Notes: generated by a model not told the origin, from the sequence alone. Positions 35,800 through 44,506 are shown, counted from the first letter of the stretch. The stretch is 64,000 bases of DNA from Bacteroidales bacterium 52_46 (GCA_001915385.1 MNQK01000006.1:1-64000), one strand, 5' to 3'. Program-made: numbers and translations.

Positions 35800-37842
35800 A
35801 TGAATTCCGATAAGAAAACTCTTGAGCGAGTAGCCGACAATATCCGCGTGCTCTGCGCTTCGATGGTTGAGAAAGCGAAATCCGGTCACCCCGGAGGCGC
35901 CATGGGCGGTGCCGACTTCATCAACGTGCTTTACTCGAAATATCTCGTTACCGACCCTGACGACCCGACATGGTTTGCCCGCGACCGCTTCTTCCTCGAT
36001 CCCGGCCACATGTCGACGATGCTCTACGCCACTCTCGCCCTTACCGGAAAATATACCCTTGCCGAACTCGAACAGTTCCGCCAGTGGGGAAGCGTCACTC
36101 CCGGCCACCCCGAAGTCGACCCCGAACGCGGCGTCGAAAACACATCCGGCCCTCTCGGACAGGGTCACACGATGGCCGTAGGCTGCGCCATAGCCGAGCG
36201 TTTCCTCGCCGCCCGTTTCGGCAAAGTGGTCGAGCACAAGACCTACGCCTTCATCTCCGACGGCGGCATACAGGAGGAAATATCGCAGGGCGCCGGACGC
36301 CTCGCCGGCTACCTCGGCCTCCACAACCTCATCATGTTCTACGATTGCAACGACGTGCAGCTCTCCACCAACGTCGACGCCGTCACCAAAGAGGACTACG
36401 CGGCCAAATACCGCGCATGGGGATGGAACGTGCTTGAAATCAACGGCAACGATGCCGACGAAATATCCTCTGCCCTCGAGACAGCAATCGCCGAGACCTC
36501 GAAACCGACACTCATCATCGGCCATACCGTGATGGGCAAAGGCATCGTCAAAGCCGACGGCACATCGTTTGAAGGCCAGTGCTCCACCCACGGCAATCCC
36601 ATCAGCAAATCGGGAGGCGGTGACTATGCAGCCACTGTAAAACATCTCGGCGGCAATCCCGACAATCCCTTCGAGATATGGGAAGAATCCAAAGCGCTCT
36701 ACGAAGCCCGCAACGAGGAGCTCCGCAAGATTGTAATGCAACGCCGCGAGGAGGAACACGAATGGGCAGCCGGCAATCCCGACCGCGCCGAAGTGCTCGC
36801 AGGTTACATCGCAGGCAAACTCCCCGACATCGACTACTCCGCCATCGTGCATAAGGCCGACCAGGCCACACGTACGGCATCGGCCAACGTGCTCGCCGCT
36901 CTCGCCGAAAAAGTACACAACATGATTGTATCGAGCGCCGACCTCGCCAACTCTGACAAGACCGACGCATTCCTCAAAAAGACCGGCGCACTCCTTCCAG
37001 GCGACTTCTCGGGCGGATTCCTCCACGCAGGTGTGGCCGAACTGACTATGGCTGCCGTGATGAACGGCATTGCGCTCCACGGCGGCATGCACGAAGCCTG
37101 CGGCACATTCTTCGTATTCTCTGATTACATGAAGCCCGCAGTACGCATGTCGGCACTTATGGAGCTCCCCGTAAAATATATCTGGACGCACGATGCATTC
37201 CGCGTAGGCGAAGACGGCCCGACCCACGAGCCTATCGAGCAGGAAGCGCAGATCCGCCTCATGGAGCAGGTACGCAACTTCTCCGGCAAACCGTCGATGC
37301 TCGTACTCCGCCCCGCCGACTCGGCCGAGACCACCGTGGCATGGGAAATGGCGATGGAAAACAACGATACCCCCACCGCCCTCATCCTCTCACGCCAGGA
37401 CATCAAGGACCTCCCCGCAGTGACAGCAAGCCGCTATGAAGAAGCGCAGGGCACACGCCGCGGCGGTTATGTGGTGATGGATACACCCTATCCGCAGGTC
37501 GTACTTCTCGGCAACGGATCGGAGGTATCACTGCTGTGCGAGGTTGCCGTACTTCTCGAAGCCGGAGGCGTTCCCTCGCGTGTCGTATCCCTCCCCTCCA
37601 TAGGCCTTTTCGAAGAGCAGACACAGGAATACAAAGACAGCGTGCTGCCCCGCAACGTACCCCGCTTCGGCCTCACTGCCGGCCTCCCCGCAACACTTCA
37701 AAGCATCGTAGGCGCCAAAGGCAAAGTATTCGGCATGAGCCGCTTCGGAGCCTCAGCCCCCTACAAAGTGCTCGACGAAAAATTCGGCTTCACACCCCAA
37801 AACATAACCGAACAAGTCCTCAAATTCATCGGCAAAATCTGA
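35800..37842 (+). CDS. tkt: Transketolase
   Basis: 680 residues. The frame extends two codons upstream to a TTG, but the ATG at 35800 is the natural start. ThDP-binding domain: KSGHPGGAMGGADF and a diphosphate motif reading ISDGGIQEEISQGAG, where the usual GDG is SDG. Pyrimidine-binding domain: MHEACGTFFVFSDY and HDAFRVGEDGPTHEPIEQEAQIR. C-terminal domain follows. It shuttles two-carbon units in the pentose phosphate path. Single gene with its own promoter and a GC-rich terminator. Confidence 0.95.
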   Translation: MNSDKKTLERVADNIRVLCASMVEKAKSGHPGGAMGGADFINVLYSKYLVTDPDDPTWFARDRFFLDPGHMSTMLYATLALTGKYTLAELEQFRQWGSVTPGHPEVDPERGVENTSGPLGQGHTMAVGCAIAERFLAARFGKVVEHKTYAFISDGGIQEEISQGAGRLAGYLGLHNLIMFYDCNDVQLSTNVDAVTKEDYAAKYRAWGWNVLEINGNDADEISSALETAIAETSKPTLIIGHTVMGKGIVKADGTSFEGQCSTHGNPISKSGGGDYAATVKHLGGNPDNPFEIWEESKALYEARNEELRKIVMQRREEEHEWAAGNPDRAEVLAGYIAGKLPDIDYSAIVHKADQATRTASANVLAALAEKVHNMIVSSADLANSDKTDAFLKKTGALLPGDFSGGFLHAGVAELTMAAVMNGIALHGGMHEACGTFFVFSDYMKPAVRMSALMELPVKYIWTHDAFRVGEDGPTHEPIEQEAQIRLMEQVRNFSGKPSMLVLRPADSAETTVAWEMAMENNDTPTALILSRQDIKDLPAVTASRYEEAQGTRRGGYVVMDTPYPQVVLLGNGSEVSLLCEVAVLLEAGGVPSRVVSLPSIGLFEEQTQEYKDSVLPRNVPRFGLTAGLPATLQSIVGAKGKVFGMSRFGASAPYKVLDEKFGFTPQNITEQVLKFIGKI

Positions 37843-37864
37843 CCGTACCCCAACAAAAAATACG

Positions 37865-37905
37865 ACCGCGGACGAAAGAAAAGTCAAATTTCAATCGTCC
37901 GCGGT
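37865..37905. terminator. Bidirectional terminator, tkt / toxin-antitoxin
   Basis: ACCGCGGACGA at 37865-37875 and TCGTCCGCGGT at 37895-37905 form a perfect 11-bp stem with a 19-base loop, followed by TGTTATTTTATAT. It lies between the convergent ends of tkt and the toxin gene. Confidence 0.8.
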
Positions 37906-37920
37906 TGTTATTTTATATAT

Positions 37921-38196
37921 CTAAAATAAATCTGAATGGGAGCCGGTGCGTATAAGCGAAATGATTTTGAGCGTAATATCACGACGATATATAAGCAGCC
38001 AATCAGAAGTTATATGACACTCCCTGCACCCCTTATAGTTGCCGATCAAGGGATGATCTCTATTCTTAGCCGGCAGCGTTTGTTCATTAGCGAGTTTAAA
38101 GATAATATCATTTAGCATGCTTTCGTCAAGCATTCTTTTGCGCGCAAGTTTAAGATCCTTAAGATACTGCTTTGTTACTTCAATCCGGCAACTCAC
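37921..38196 (-). CDS. YafQ/RelE-type mRNA interferase toxin
   Basis: About 91 residues: KQYLKDLKLARKRMLDESML, then the YafQ signature with DHPLIGNYKGCRECHITSDWLLIYRRD and the end LIRTGSHSDLF. The His and Asp/Trp positions used for ribosome-dependent mRNA cutting are present. There is no ATG; the frame opens with TTG at 38205, and GTG at 38196 (reading M-SCRIEVTK) is the likelier start. It overlaps the antitoxin 3' end by 17 bases, as expected for a type II pair in the order antitoxin-toxin. Confidence 0.85.
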   Translation of the reverse strand: MSCRIEVTKQYLKDLKLARKRMLDESMLNDIIFKLANEQTLPAKNRDHPLIGNYKGCRECHITSDWLLIYRRDITLKIISLIRTGSHSDLF

Positions 38197-38404
38197 GACC
38201 CACAAGTTTTAAATATTCTTCAAAATCTTCACATACAAATGTATCTCCACGCTCAACCTCCTCGATAGCCTTAAGTGTGGTAGCATTAATGTTATCTGGA
38301 ATGGTAGATTCCTTCACCGAAGCTACTCCTCTAAGCATACCAATGGCTTTTTTTATATCAGCCAGCACAGATGCATCTTCCAATGAAACTATAAGTTGTG
38401 TCAT
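38180..38404 (-). CDS. Antitoxin of the YafQ-type pair
   Basis: 74 residues from the ATG at 38404 (MTQLIVSLEDASVLADIKKAIGMLRGVASV); a frame starting at 38461 adds 19 implausible residues. The N-terminal beta-alpha pattern resembles small antitoxins that make a dimer and bind DNA. The C-terminus, ERGDTFVCEDFEEYLKLVGREL, is the acidic toxin-wrapping tail. Promoter not identified. Autorepression by the complex would be usual. Confidence 0.8.
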   Translation of the reverse strand: MTQLIVSLEDASVLADIKKAIGMLRGVASVKESTIPDNINATTLKAIEEVERGDTFVCEDFEEYLKLVGRELPD

Positions 38405-38472
38405 AATCCATTTTATTTTCAATACCTTGTAAAGATAACAAAACTTTTCTATCTTTTCCAAGTAAAAATTTA

Positions 38473-38838
38473 TTAAATCTGCGGTTCCGTGCCGACATTT
38501 CGGGTCAATGTGAAAAAAACGGTTGTTAAAATTCCGACAGCGGAGAGCCGGAGGCTCGAGGGTGTGCTTAACCGGGGTTCGGAGTACCGGGACGGTACGC
38601 AGACCCCGGACGCAACTGTATCATATAGACAAGCCCGGGACGGGCGAACTGTGGTATAAGCACCGATTGAATCACAAACCGCCCATCCCGGGCTTATACT
38701 CTGTTTGTATTGCATTGCGCCCCGGTCTGGCTTTATCCTTAAAGTCCTGCTATCCTGCCCTGGCGGTGATAGGCGTTTGAGGAGTTGCATCGGACTCACT
38801 GCCGCGATTGTAGATTGGTTTTGCAGCTGACCGGACAT
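38473..38838 (-). CDS. Repeat-borne open frame, doubtful gene
   Basis: A 121-codon minus-strand frame. Its middle (DSRTLRIKPDRGAMQYKQS, then CVPSRYSEPRLSTPSSLRLSAVG) is dense in Arg, Ser and Pro and lies over strongly structured DNA. Part of it (38720-38818) is repeated exactly at 39191-39289. Similar frames are common in draft Bacteroidales annotation as small hypothetical proteins, to my recollection. I treat it as a translation of a repeat or structured RNA more than a real protein. A hairpin with arms at 38631-38646 and 38680-38695 lies inside it. Confidence 0.25.
   Translation of the reverse strand: MSGQLQNQSTIAAVSPMQLLKRLSPPGQDSRTLRIKPDRGAMQYKQSISPGWAVCDSIGAYTTVRPSRACLYDTVASGVCVPSRYSEPRLSTPSSLRLSAVGILTTVFFTLTRNVGTEPQI
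38565..38695. other. Block of nested stem-loops
   Basis: Two adjacent structures. The first pairs CCGGGGT near 38571 with ACCCCGG near 38603, with inner GTACC/GGTAC. The second pairs AAGCCCGGGACGGGCG (38631-38646) with CGCCCATCCCGGGCTT (38680-38695), 15 of 16 positions. No protein-coding reason for this structure is evident. Confidence 0.6.
38720..38818. repeat. 99-bp direct repeat, copy 1
   Basis: Begins CCCCGGTCTGGC and ends GTAGATTGG. Identical over 99 bases to 39191-39289, with 372 bases between the copies. Preceding and following bases differ. It contains part of the doubtful frame at 38473-38838. Confidence 0.95.
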
Positions 38839-38880
38839 TTCGCCGGAAGAACCTGTCTGATTATAAAATTGTAGTTATAC

Positions 38881-38943
38881 AAAAAAAAGCAGCCCCCTTG
38901 TTCTCTCGCTCTCCTCCGATTTTAGCGAGAGCGGGGGCTGCTT
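38881..38943 (-). terminator. Strong intrinsic terminator or end of a small RNA
   Basis: Arms AAGCAGCCCCC (38887-38897) and GGGGGCTGCTT (38933-38943) enclose a second stem CTCTCGCT/AGCGAGAG (38903-38910, 38924-38931). On the minus strand it is followed by eight T. No protein gene ends upstream of it on that strand, so it may close a non-coding transcript. Confidence 0.75.
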
Positions 38944-39190
38944 CGAAAAGCGTCTACTTGATTGAAATGGCACGATTGCCGCAAACGGCACATTCAAGCC
39001 TGCTTCACAGATATATCAAGAGCCGGTTCAACTCTCCCCATACGGTTTCGACAGCTGAACTCGCTGTCGATGCCGGGAAGATGATAGACGCCGATTGTGT
39101 ATGTTACATAACTCCGTTGCACCCATAGGGGGGCACGAGTCATGCGATAGGGCATGATACACAATTCTTTGTCATTGGTTACAGGTATAC

Positions 39191-39289
39191 CCCCGGTCTG
39201 GCTTTATCCTTAAAGTCCTGCTATCCTGCCCTGGCGGTGATAGGCGTTTGAGGAGTTGCATCGGACTCACTGCCGCGATTGTAGATTGG
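39191..39289. repeat. 99-bp direct repeat, copy 2
   Basis: Identical to 38720-38818. Here the neighbouring hairpins and the frame seen beside copy 1 are missing, so only part of the larger block was copied. Confidence 0.95.
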
Positions 39290-40180
39290 AGCAGACTCGT
39301 GGAGCATAACCGTGCACTTTTGTCAACATGGATATCTATCCACTCATATCTTTTGCATGTCGTATATTTTTCCTATAAGTAAGATTGACCTTTTTACAAC
39401 CGGTCACAGGTTGACTATGGAGGATATAAGATTGATTGCACTGAGTCTGCCAATACAGCATATCGTGAATTTCCCCGACGTATGTATACGTGTATCTGCA
39501 AAAACGCTGATAGTATTTCATACGTCACGGGCACAGCGCGAATGCCGTCTCGGTAACATTCCCTTGAAGTTAAGCTGAAGCTCTTGTTGTAATAAGTGTT
39601 GACAGGGTATAGCTTTGACAGTCAAGAGTGATGAAACTTACAATCCTGCTATTAAGTTTCTTTTTCATTGTCGGGGATAATCTCGTCTCTACTAAATATA
39701 AGTCCGACTCAGGTGATAGGTTAGGTCATTTAAATTTCTCTATTTGACCGTCTGGTTAAGTTTTCCGCGGACTTTTCGTCGTCCGCCAAGCTTTTTGATT
39801 AAAAATGACAACCGCTTCAATCGTAGGTTGCCCTTTGGTTAGTGTGATATCTTTCGGTTGCAAACCTTGACCGATTGAAATCTTCGTATCTGAAACTGCC
39901 CATATTCCGGAGCATTTCATTCTCCCGGTTTGTCCGACCTGCCGGATATGTTCCGGCTACAATCTGATAAACGCTGGATTTCAATTCATTATATAATATC
40001 CGGCATCTTTTCCCTAAAGATTAAATGCATAAATATTAGTTTTGTTAATGCAAATATACTTATTCCATATCGTTTCACCAAATTTTCCACACACTTTTTT
40101 GAAAATGTCCATATAAGCGTAACCGTGGCTCAGGCCGAAATTGTAGTGCATGACAATATGACAATTGCAGGCTTTATTGT

Positions 40181-40291
40181 CCGCGGTTAATCATTGCTTT
40201 TAGCGCTTTGCTATGCAAAGAAACCGCGGCTACTACGTTATTGATTTATGGCGCGTTATAGTAGCCGCGGTTTTTAACCGCGGAAAGCGAT
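40181..40291. repeat. Dispersed nested palindrome, copy D (interrupted)
   Basis: Right arm is intact (TATAGTAGCCGCGG, then TTTTTAACCGCGGAAAGCGAT). The left arm is split by about 30 bases between CCGCGGTTAA and AACCGCGGCTACTAC. It is the most degraded of the five copies. Beyond it, a stem AAGGGCGCACTT/AAGTGCACCCTT (40360-40387) may end secG transcription. Confidence 0.75.
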
Positions 40292-40467
40292 ATTAAATGG
40301 GAAGTGGAGTATGCACTGTAATTTCAAATTGAGGCGTAATCGCCCACCGTCAAGCAGCAAAGGGCGCACTTGTCAAAGTGCACCCTTACAATATTTTTTC
40401 TCCTTTTTAGAGAGCGATTGGATTTAAATAAATACAATCACTTCCTCAGTCTCGGGCGTGCCTGCCG

Positions 40468-40797
40468 TTATTTTGCGGGAGTCTGCTGAGCGTCCTGAGC
40501 GGCGGGAGTAGTGTTGAAGTCAGTTGTGGTAACCTGCTGTTTCTGTTTGGTCACATCATATTTTGCGCCGGGCAGATCAGGCGATACAATCGAGGAGATG
40601 ATAGAGAGGAAGAGGATGACGATGGCAAGTGACCATGTAGCCTTCTCGATGAAATTATTAGTACGGCGGACACCCATAATCTGGTTTGAACCGGCAAAAT
40701 TCGATGCCAGACCGCCACCCTTTGATTTCTGAATAAGCACTACGCCGATTAGGAGAATCGACACAATCACTGTGAGTACAATTAATAAAGTTTGCAT
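40468..40797 (-). CDS. secG: Preprotein translocase subunit SecG
   Basis: 109 residues: first helix LLIVLTVIVSILLIGVVLIQKSKGGGLASNFAG, then IMGVRRTNNFIEKATWSLAIVILFLSIISS for the second. A 35-residue polar tail (VTKQKQQVTTTDFNTTPAAQ) follows, usual in Bacteroidetes. It assists SecYE in export. Last gene of the run sigma-54 activator-lptE-TPR protein-secG. Confidence 0.93.
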   Translation of the reverse strand: MQTLLIVLTVIVSILLIGVVLIQKSKGGGLASNFAGSNQIMGVRRTNNFIEKATWSLAIVILFLSIISSIVSPDLPGAKYDVTKQKQQVTTTDFNTTPAAQDAQQTPAK

Positions 40798-40872
40798 TTT
40801 TTAATATATGTGATTTATTGATTTTTATTTCTTACATCCTGTTGCGCCGTCCTCTCAGCAGCCGGTGGCACC

Positions 40873-41655
40873 CTACGGCCTCTTGGCGTCGCTGTGACGC
40901 CGGTTGTTGATGACTTTGCGGAGGAAGCGCATTTGGTCTGCAAAGTAAACACTTTTTTCCGGATATTTCAAACTTAATTGACTTATTATTTCGTATGCAC
41001 GCTCATATTGATGCTGGCGAATGAATATTTTTGCAAGACTCTCGCTCAGCAACGACGTATCCTGCTGCTGTGCGGCCGCAGCTTCATCGCTGTGGCGGTT
41101 TTCCACGGTCGTGGCGGGTATACGTTGCGGTTCATCCTGCGGGGCGCTACCCTCCTGCTGTTTCTGCCTGATTATGAAGCGGTTGAGCAAATCATCATGA
41201 CTATCGCCGTCGCCGGCTGACATCGGAGGCAGATTCTGCTGCTCCTCACGGGCCAGCAGCTGGGCGTAATCAGGAGTCGGATTGAAAATCAGCCGGTTGA
41301 GCACTTCATCGTCCTCTCCGCCGTTGCCGTATGTCGACAGGAACGTATCAATGGCGCTTTCAGTCGAGGGGGTCGACACCTGCTCGTCGGGATAAAACGG
41401 CTCGTCTCCCTCATCAAGCAGTGTGGCGAGCACCACTGTCGACGTGGCGGTGCGGGCCACGTGCCTCAGCATTTTTTTACGCCCGTCGCGCGACAGACCG
41501 TTCCCGGCATCGCGGAGCATGACGGCCGCCGGCAGCGGGAAATACGGATAGCGGGCCATCAGCGCCTCAACACCTTCGGCCGTCAGGACATCCCGGCGCC
41601 CCTCCCCTTCCGGGATTAGCGCGGCTATGGCTGCTGTAATCGTTGCGTCAGGCAT
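40873..41655 (-). CDS. Hypothetical protein with C-terminal TPR-like helices
   Basis: 260 residues, no signal peptide. The N-terminal part is helical (LTAEGVEALMARYPYFPLPAAVML). A disordered acidic and Gln-rich middle follows, then a C-terminal repeat SESLAKIFIRQHQYERAYEIISQLSLKYPEKSVYFADQMRFLRKVI that has the TPR consensus. Proteins like this stand between lptE and secG in Bacteroidales. Function unknown. The gap to lptE is eight bases. Confidence 0.75.
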   Translation of the reverse strand: MPDATITAAIAALIPEGEGRRDVLTAEGVEALMARYPYFPLPAAVMLRDAGNGLSRDGRKKMLRHVARTATSTVVLATLLDEGDEPFYPDEQVSTPSTESAIDTFLSTYGNGGEDDEVLNRLIFNPTPDYAQLLAREEQQNLPPMSAGDGDSHDDLLNRFIIRQKQQEGSAPQDEPQRIPATTVENRHSDEAAAAQQQDTSLLSESLAKIFIRQHQYERAYEIISQLSLKYPEKSVYFADQMRFLRKVINNRRHSDAKRP

Positions 41656-41663
41656 AATTTCAC

Positions 41664-42221
41664 TTACCAGTTGCCGAGAGTGGCGTTAAATATAAGGTCG
41701 ACAAGCTCTTTACATATCTGCTCGCACAGTTCGTCCTGCACGTCGGTCAGCATCTCCGTAGCGTCGAAATCGCGATAGGCCGAGAACGACTGGTCAATGT
41801 CGTTTTTCTCGTTCTTGCTGTCAGTATATTTCACGCGCACGGTTATCGTAAGGCGCGTTTTCGATGCGTATGCATCTTCGGTGACAGCCTGTGGCGACAA
41901 CGAATACCCGGTGATTTCGCCCTCAAATGTGAGGTCGGAAGCCCCGTCGGTGGTGCGCAGACGCGTGTTGCGCGTTATGTAGTCAAGCAGTTCGTTCTCA
42001 AACGTCTGCTGCAACGGCGGATACACCAGTGCGGCACGTATGGGGAACTGTCCCACCGACACAGTCTTGTACACATTGTAGTCAATTGCCGCTCCGTTAA
42101 GCTTATAGCTTATGCAACTCTGCCACACCATCGACATAAACAACACGAGCGACAGCATGGCGCATCTTGCAGCCCACGGGCCGCGGCGACGGTATTTTGT
42201 AGTATTTTTATTCAAGTCCAT
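41664..42221 (-). CDS. LptE-like outer-membrane lipoprotein
   Basis: 185 residues. Basic N-terminal extension, then a hydrophobic stretch and lipobox-like Cys (LVLFMSMVWQSC); Met22 is an alternative start that would give a classic lipoprotein signal. The mature part (YKLNGAAIDYNVYKTVSVGQFP, LDYITRNTRLRTTDGASDLTFEGEITGYSLSP) matches the Bacteroidetes LptE family, partner of LptD in lipopolysaccharide insertion. It overlaps the upstream regulator by 14 bases. Confidence 0.82.
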   Translation of the reverse strand: MDLNKNTTKYRRRGPWAARCAMLSLVLFMSMVWQSCISYKLNGAAIDYNVYKTVSVGQFPIRAALVYPPLQQTFENELLDYITRNTRLRTTDGASDLTFEGEITGYSLSPQAVTEDAYASKTRLTITVRVKYTDSKNEKNDIDQSFSAYRDFDATEMLTDVQDELCEQICKELVDLIFNATLGNW

Positions 42222-43461
42222 ATTCTTTTATCTTGCGATAAAGTGTTCTTTCTGATATATTAAGTTCGGCGGCTACTGCCTTGCGGCGACCCTGATTGCG
42301 CTCGAGCGAACGGCGTATCAGCTCCTTCTCCGTCTCCTCAAGAGTGGTTACCGGAGCGGTAGCTGTCACGTCCACCACATTGCGCCGTTGCTCGCGGTCG
42401 GCGCCCCTCGTAAAGATGGAATCGGCCGGATCGGTGTACTTAACGACCGACGTCACGCTCCCCTCCCGCTCGATTGCAGGCATCTCGCCGCCGAGAGCGA
42501 GGCGCCCTACAGCGGCCGGCTTGGCATTATCCATCTGCTCCTTGAGCGCGTCGATTTCGCGCTGGAGCTTGAATATCATATTGAAAAGCATCTCGCGCTC
42601 GCGGTCGTAGGCATTCGTTCCGGCACCCTGTGAGAGCGTCGGCACATAGCTCGTCATGCTCTCGGGCAGATAAGGTACAAGCTCCTCGGCAGTAATTGTT
42701 CTTCCGGCCTCGAAAAGAGCAATCTGCTCCACTACATTCTTCAGCTGGCGCACATTGCCCGGCCAGCGATAGTGCAGCATACGGCTGCGCGCCTCCTCGC
42801 CAAAGGTCACCTGCGGGGTGCGGTAACGCTCGGCAAAATCAGCTGCAAATTTTCTCGTGAGCAGCAATATGTCGTTACCGCGGTCGCGCAACGCCGGCAC
42901 TGAAATCTGCACCGTCGACAATCGGTAATACAGGTCCTCCCTGAATTTTCCCTCGGCCACGGCACGCGCCATATCGACGTTGGTCGCCGCCACTACCCTT
43001 ATGTTGGTCTTCTGCACCTCCGACGAACCCACTTTTATGAATTCACCGCTTTCAAGCACACGCAACAGGCGCGCCTGAGTGGTAAGCGGCAGTTCGGCCA
43101 CCTCGTCAAGGAATATCGTGCCTCCGTTGGCTTCCTCGAAATATCCTTTGCGCGAGGCCACCGCACCGGTAAACGCGCCTTTCTCATGGCCGAAAAGTTC
43201 CGAGTCAATCGTGCCTTCGGGTATGGCGCCGCAGTTTACAGCTATATACTTGCCGTGCTTGCGCGCGCTGTTGAGATGGATTATCTGCGGGAAAAATTCC
43301 TTTCCCGTGCCGCTCTCGCCCGTCACCAGCACCGACAGGTCAATCGGAGCCACACGCAGCGCGCGCTCCACTGCATTGTTGAGCGCCGATGCGTTGCCCA
43401 CTATACCGAGGCGCTGCTTCATGGCCACGGCCTGCGGTGATAATTCCGACTCGTTTGACAT
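42208..43461 (-). CDS. Sigma-54-dependent transcription activator
   Basis: 417 residues. An AAA+ domain from about residue 14 carries Walker A GESGTGKEFF, the sigma-54 contact loop GAFTGA, Walker B GGTIFLDEVAEL and the sensor RWPGNVRQLKN. A C-terminal Fis-type helix-turn-helix follows (RRKAVAAELNISERTLYRKIKEYGLE). There is no N-terminal receiver or sensor domain, so activity must be set by another route. It heads the lptE run, in the usual Bacteroidales order. Confidence 0.92.
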   Translation of the reverse strand: MSNESELSPQAVAMKQRLGIVGNASALNNAVERALRVAPIDLSVLVTGESGTGKEFFPQIIHLNSARKHGKYIAVNCGAIPEGTIDSELFGHEKGAFTGAVASRKGYFEEANGGTIFLDEVAELPLTTQARLLRVLESGEFIKVGSSEVQKTNIRVVAATNVDMARAVAEGKFREDLYYRLSTVQISVPALRDRGNDILLLTRKFAADFAERYRTPQVTFGEEARSRMLHYRWPGNVRQLKNVVEQIALFEAGRTITAEELVPYLPESMTSYVPTLSQGAGTNAYDREREMLFNMIFKLQREIDALKEQMDNAKPAAVGRLALGGEMPAIEREGSVTSVVKYTDPADSIFTRGADREQRRNVVDVTATAPVTTLEETEKELIRRSLERNQGRRKAVAAELNISERTLYRKIKEYGLE

Positions 43462-43577
43462 CTGTTATGTTTTTTTGCCGTTATTTATATTCTCACAGAA
43501 AATTAGCAATTTATCGGACGCACAGACCGTGCGTCCCTACTTTATCAGCATACTCTACAGCTCTGCAACTCCTTCCG

Positions 43578-44459
43578 TCACGCCTTCTTCCTGCCGACCT
43601 CGCGCAATCGGTAAGTCTGCTCGCGTAGGAAATCGCCGAACTCCTTCTGCGAGCCCGTATGCTTCATCTGCTCCTCGACCGAAATCGGGTCGCCGACCGT
43701 GATATGAAACGTCTTATGGCGCTTGCGGAACACCTCCGCCGGATGACGCAGCGTACGCAACTGCCAGAAAGTCACCCCGAGGAAGTTGAACCACCAGCTC
43801 TGGCTGCCGTGGAAGAAAATCGGAACCACCGGCACCTTAAGCTGCTCAATCAGACGTATGATATTGGGTTGCCATTCGCGGTCCTGCAACCGTCCGCGCC
43901 AGTTGACCTTGGCTACCGCCCCTGCCGGGAAAAAGCCCACAGGCTCCCCTGTCCTTACCTGCCTGATTACCTCCTTGATACCCTTCATCGACACCGCTTT
44001 CTTCTTCGGGTCGTCAGAAGCCATCGCGTCGACGGCGATGAAGTTGGGGCGCATGCCCGATATGTGGTTGAGCACCATATTGACCATCACCTTATATTTC
44101 GGACGGCGCGATGCCACCATATCAATGAGAATGATGCCGTCGAGAGCGCCGAAATGATGGTTGCTGACCGTCACGAACGCCCCCTCGGGCAGATTGTCAA
44201 GCACCTGCTCGTTGTCAATCTTCAGCTTTATATCAAGCTCTTCGAGCATACCGCGCACGAATCCCGGGCCTCCCCCGGGATTGTCGATATTATGCTCATG
44301 GAGCGCATTGACTTTGTCAAACGACAGAAACCTGAACAGCCTCTTCACAAGCCCCGGATGGCGCCCGAGCCATGGCGAAGCCTTCCTGACGTCCTCCATA
44401 TCGAGCACCACGCGTTTCAGCGGCTCTTTCTTATCCTGGCATATATCCTGATTTTCCAT
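43578..44459 (-). CDS. Lysophospholipid acyltransferase-like (PlsC) protein
   Basis: 293 residues from the ATG at 44459 (MENQDICQDKKEPLK). A frame from 44516 is longer, but a promoter minus-7 box at 44477-44484 lies between the two, so the shorter form is right. The acyltransferase motif HX4D is HFGALD in VSNHHFGALDGIIL; a second motif is VGFFPAGAVAK. Such enzymes acylate glycerophospholipids or aminolipids at the inner membrane. The leader would be only about ten bases. Confidence 0.85.
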   Translation of the reverse strand: MENQDICQDKKEPLKRVVLDMEDVRKASPWLGRHPGLVKRLFRFLSFDKVNALHEHNIDNPGGGPGFVRGMLEELDIKLKIDNEQVLDNLPEGAFVTVSNHHFGALDGIILIDMVASRRPKYKVMVNMVLNHISGMRPNFIAVDAMASDDPKKKAVSMKGIKEVIRQVRTGEPVGFFPAGAVAKVNWRGRLQDREWQPNIIRLIEQLKVPVVPIFFHGSQSWWFNFLGVTFWQLRTLRHPAEVFRKRHKTFHITVGDPISVEEQMKHTGSQKEFGDFLREQTYRLREVGRKKA

Positions 44460-44476
44460 TTTTCTACATTTTACCG

Positions 44477-44484
44477 CAAAGATA
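44477..44484 (-). promoter_or_regulatory. Promoter minus-7 element of the acyltransferase gene
   Basis: TATCTTTG on the minus strand, 18 bases before the ATG at 44459. It excludes the longer start at 44516. Confidence 0.65.
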
Positions 44485-44506
44485 CGAAATATTTGCAGAA
44501 AACAGA

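Larger units (their letters stand above)
38944..40467. other. Gene-poor region
   Basis: About 1.5 kb without a credible gene. It contains the second copy of the 99-bp repeat and the palindrome copy at 40181-40291. Around 39800-39980 a minus-strand stretch gives short protein-like segments (GTYPAGRTNRENEMLRNMGSFRYEDF) broken by stops, which may be gene decay. Frames of 76-88 codons at 38898, 39312 and 39930 lack support. Confidence 0.5.

Noticed and set aside
35698..37227. 509-codon minus-strand frame opposite transketolase
   Set aside because: Long only because the GC-rich codons of tkt leave few stops on the other strand; composition is biased to Val, Gly, Cys and His.
39930..40190. 86-codon plus-strand frame before the palindrome copy at 40.2 kb
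   Set aside because: It runs into the palindrome, has no domain and its codon pattern is unlike nearby genes.
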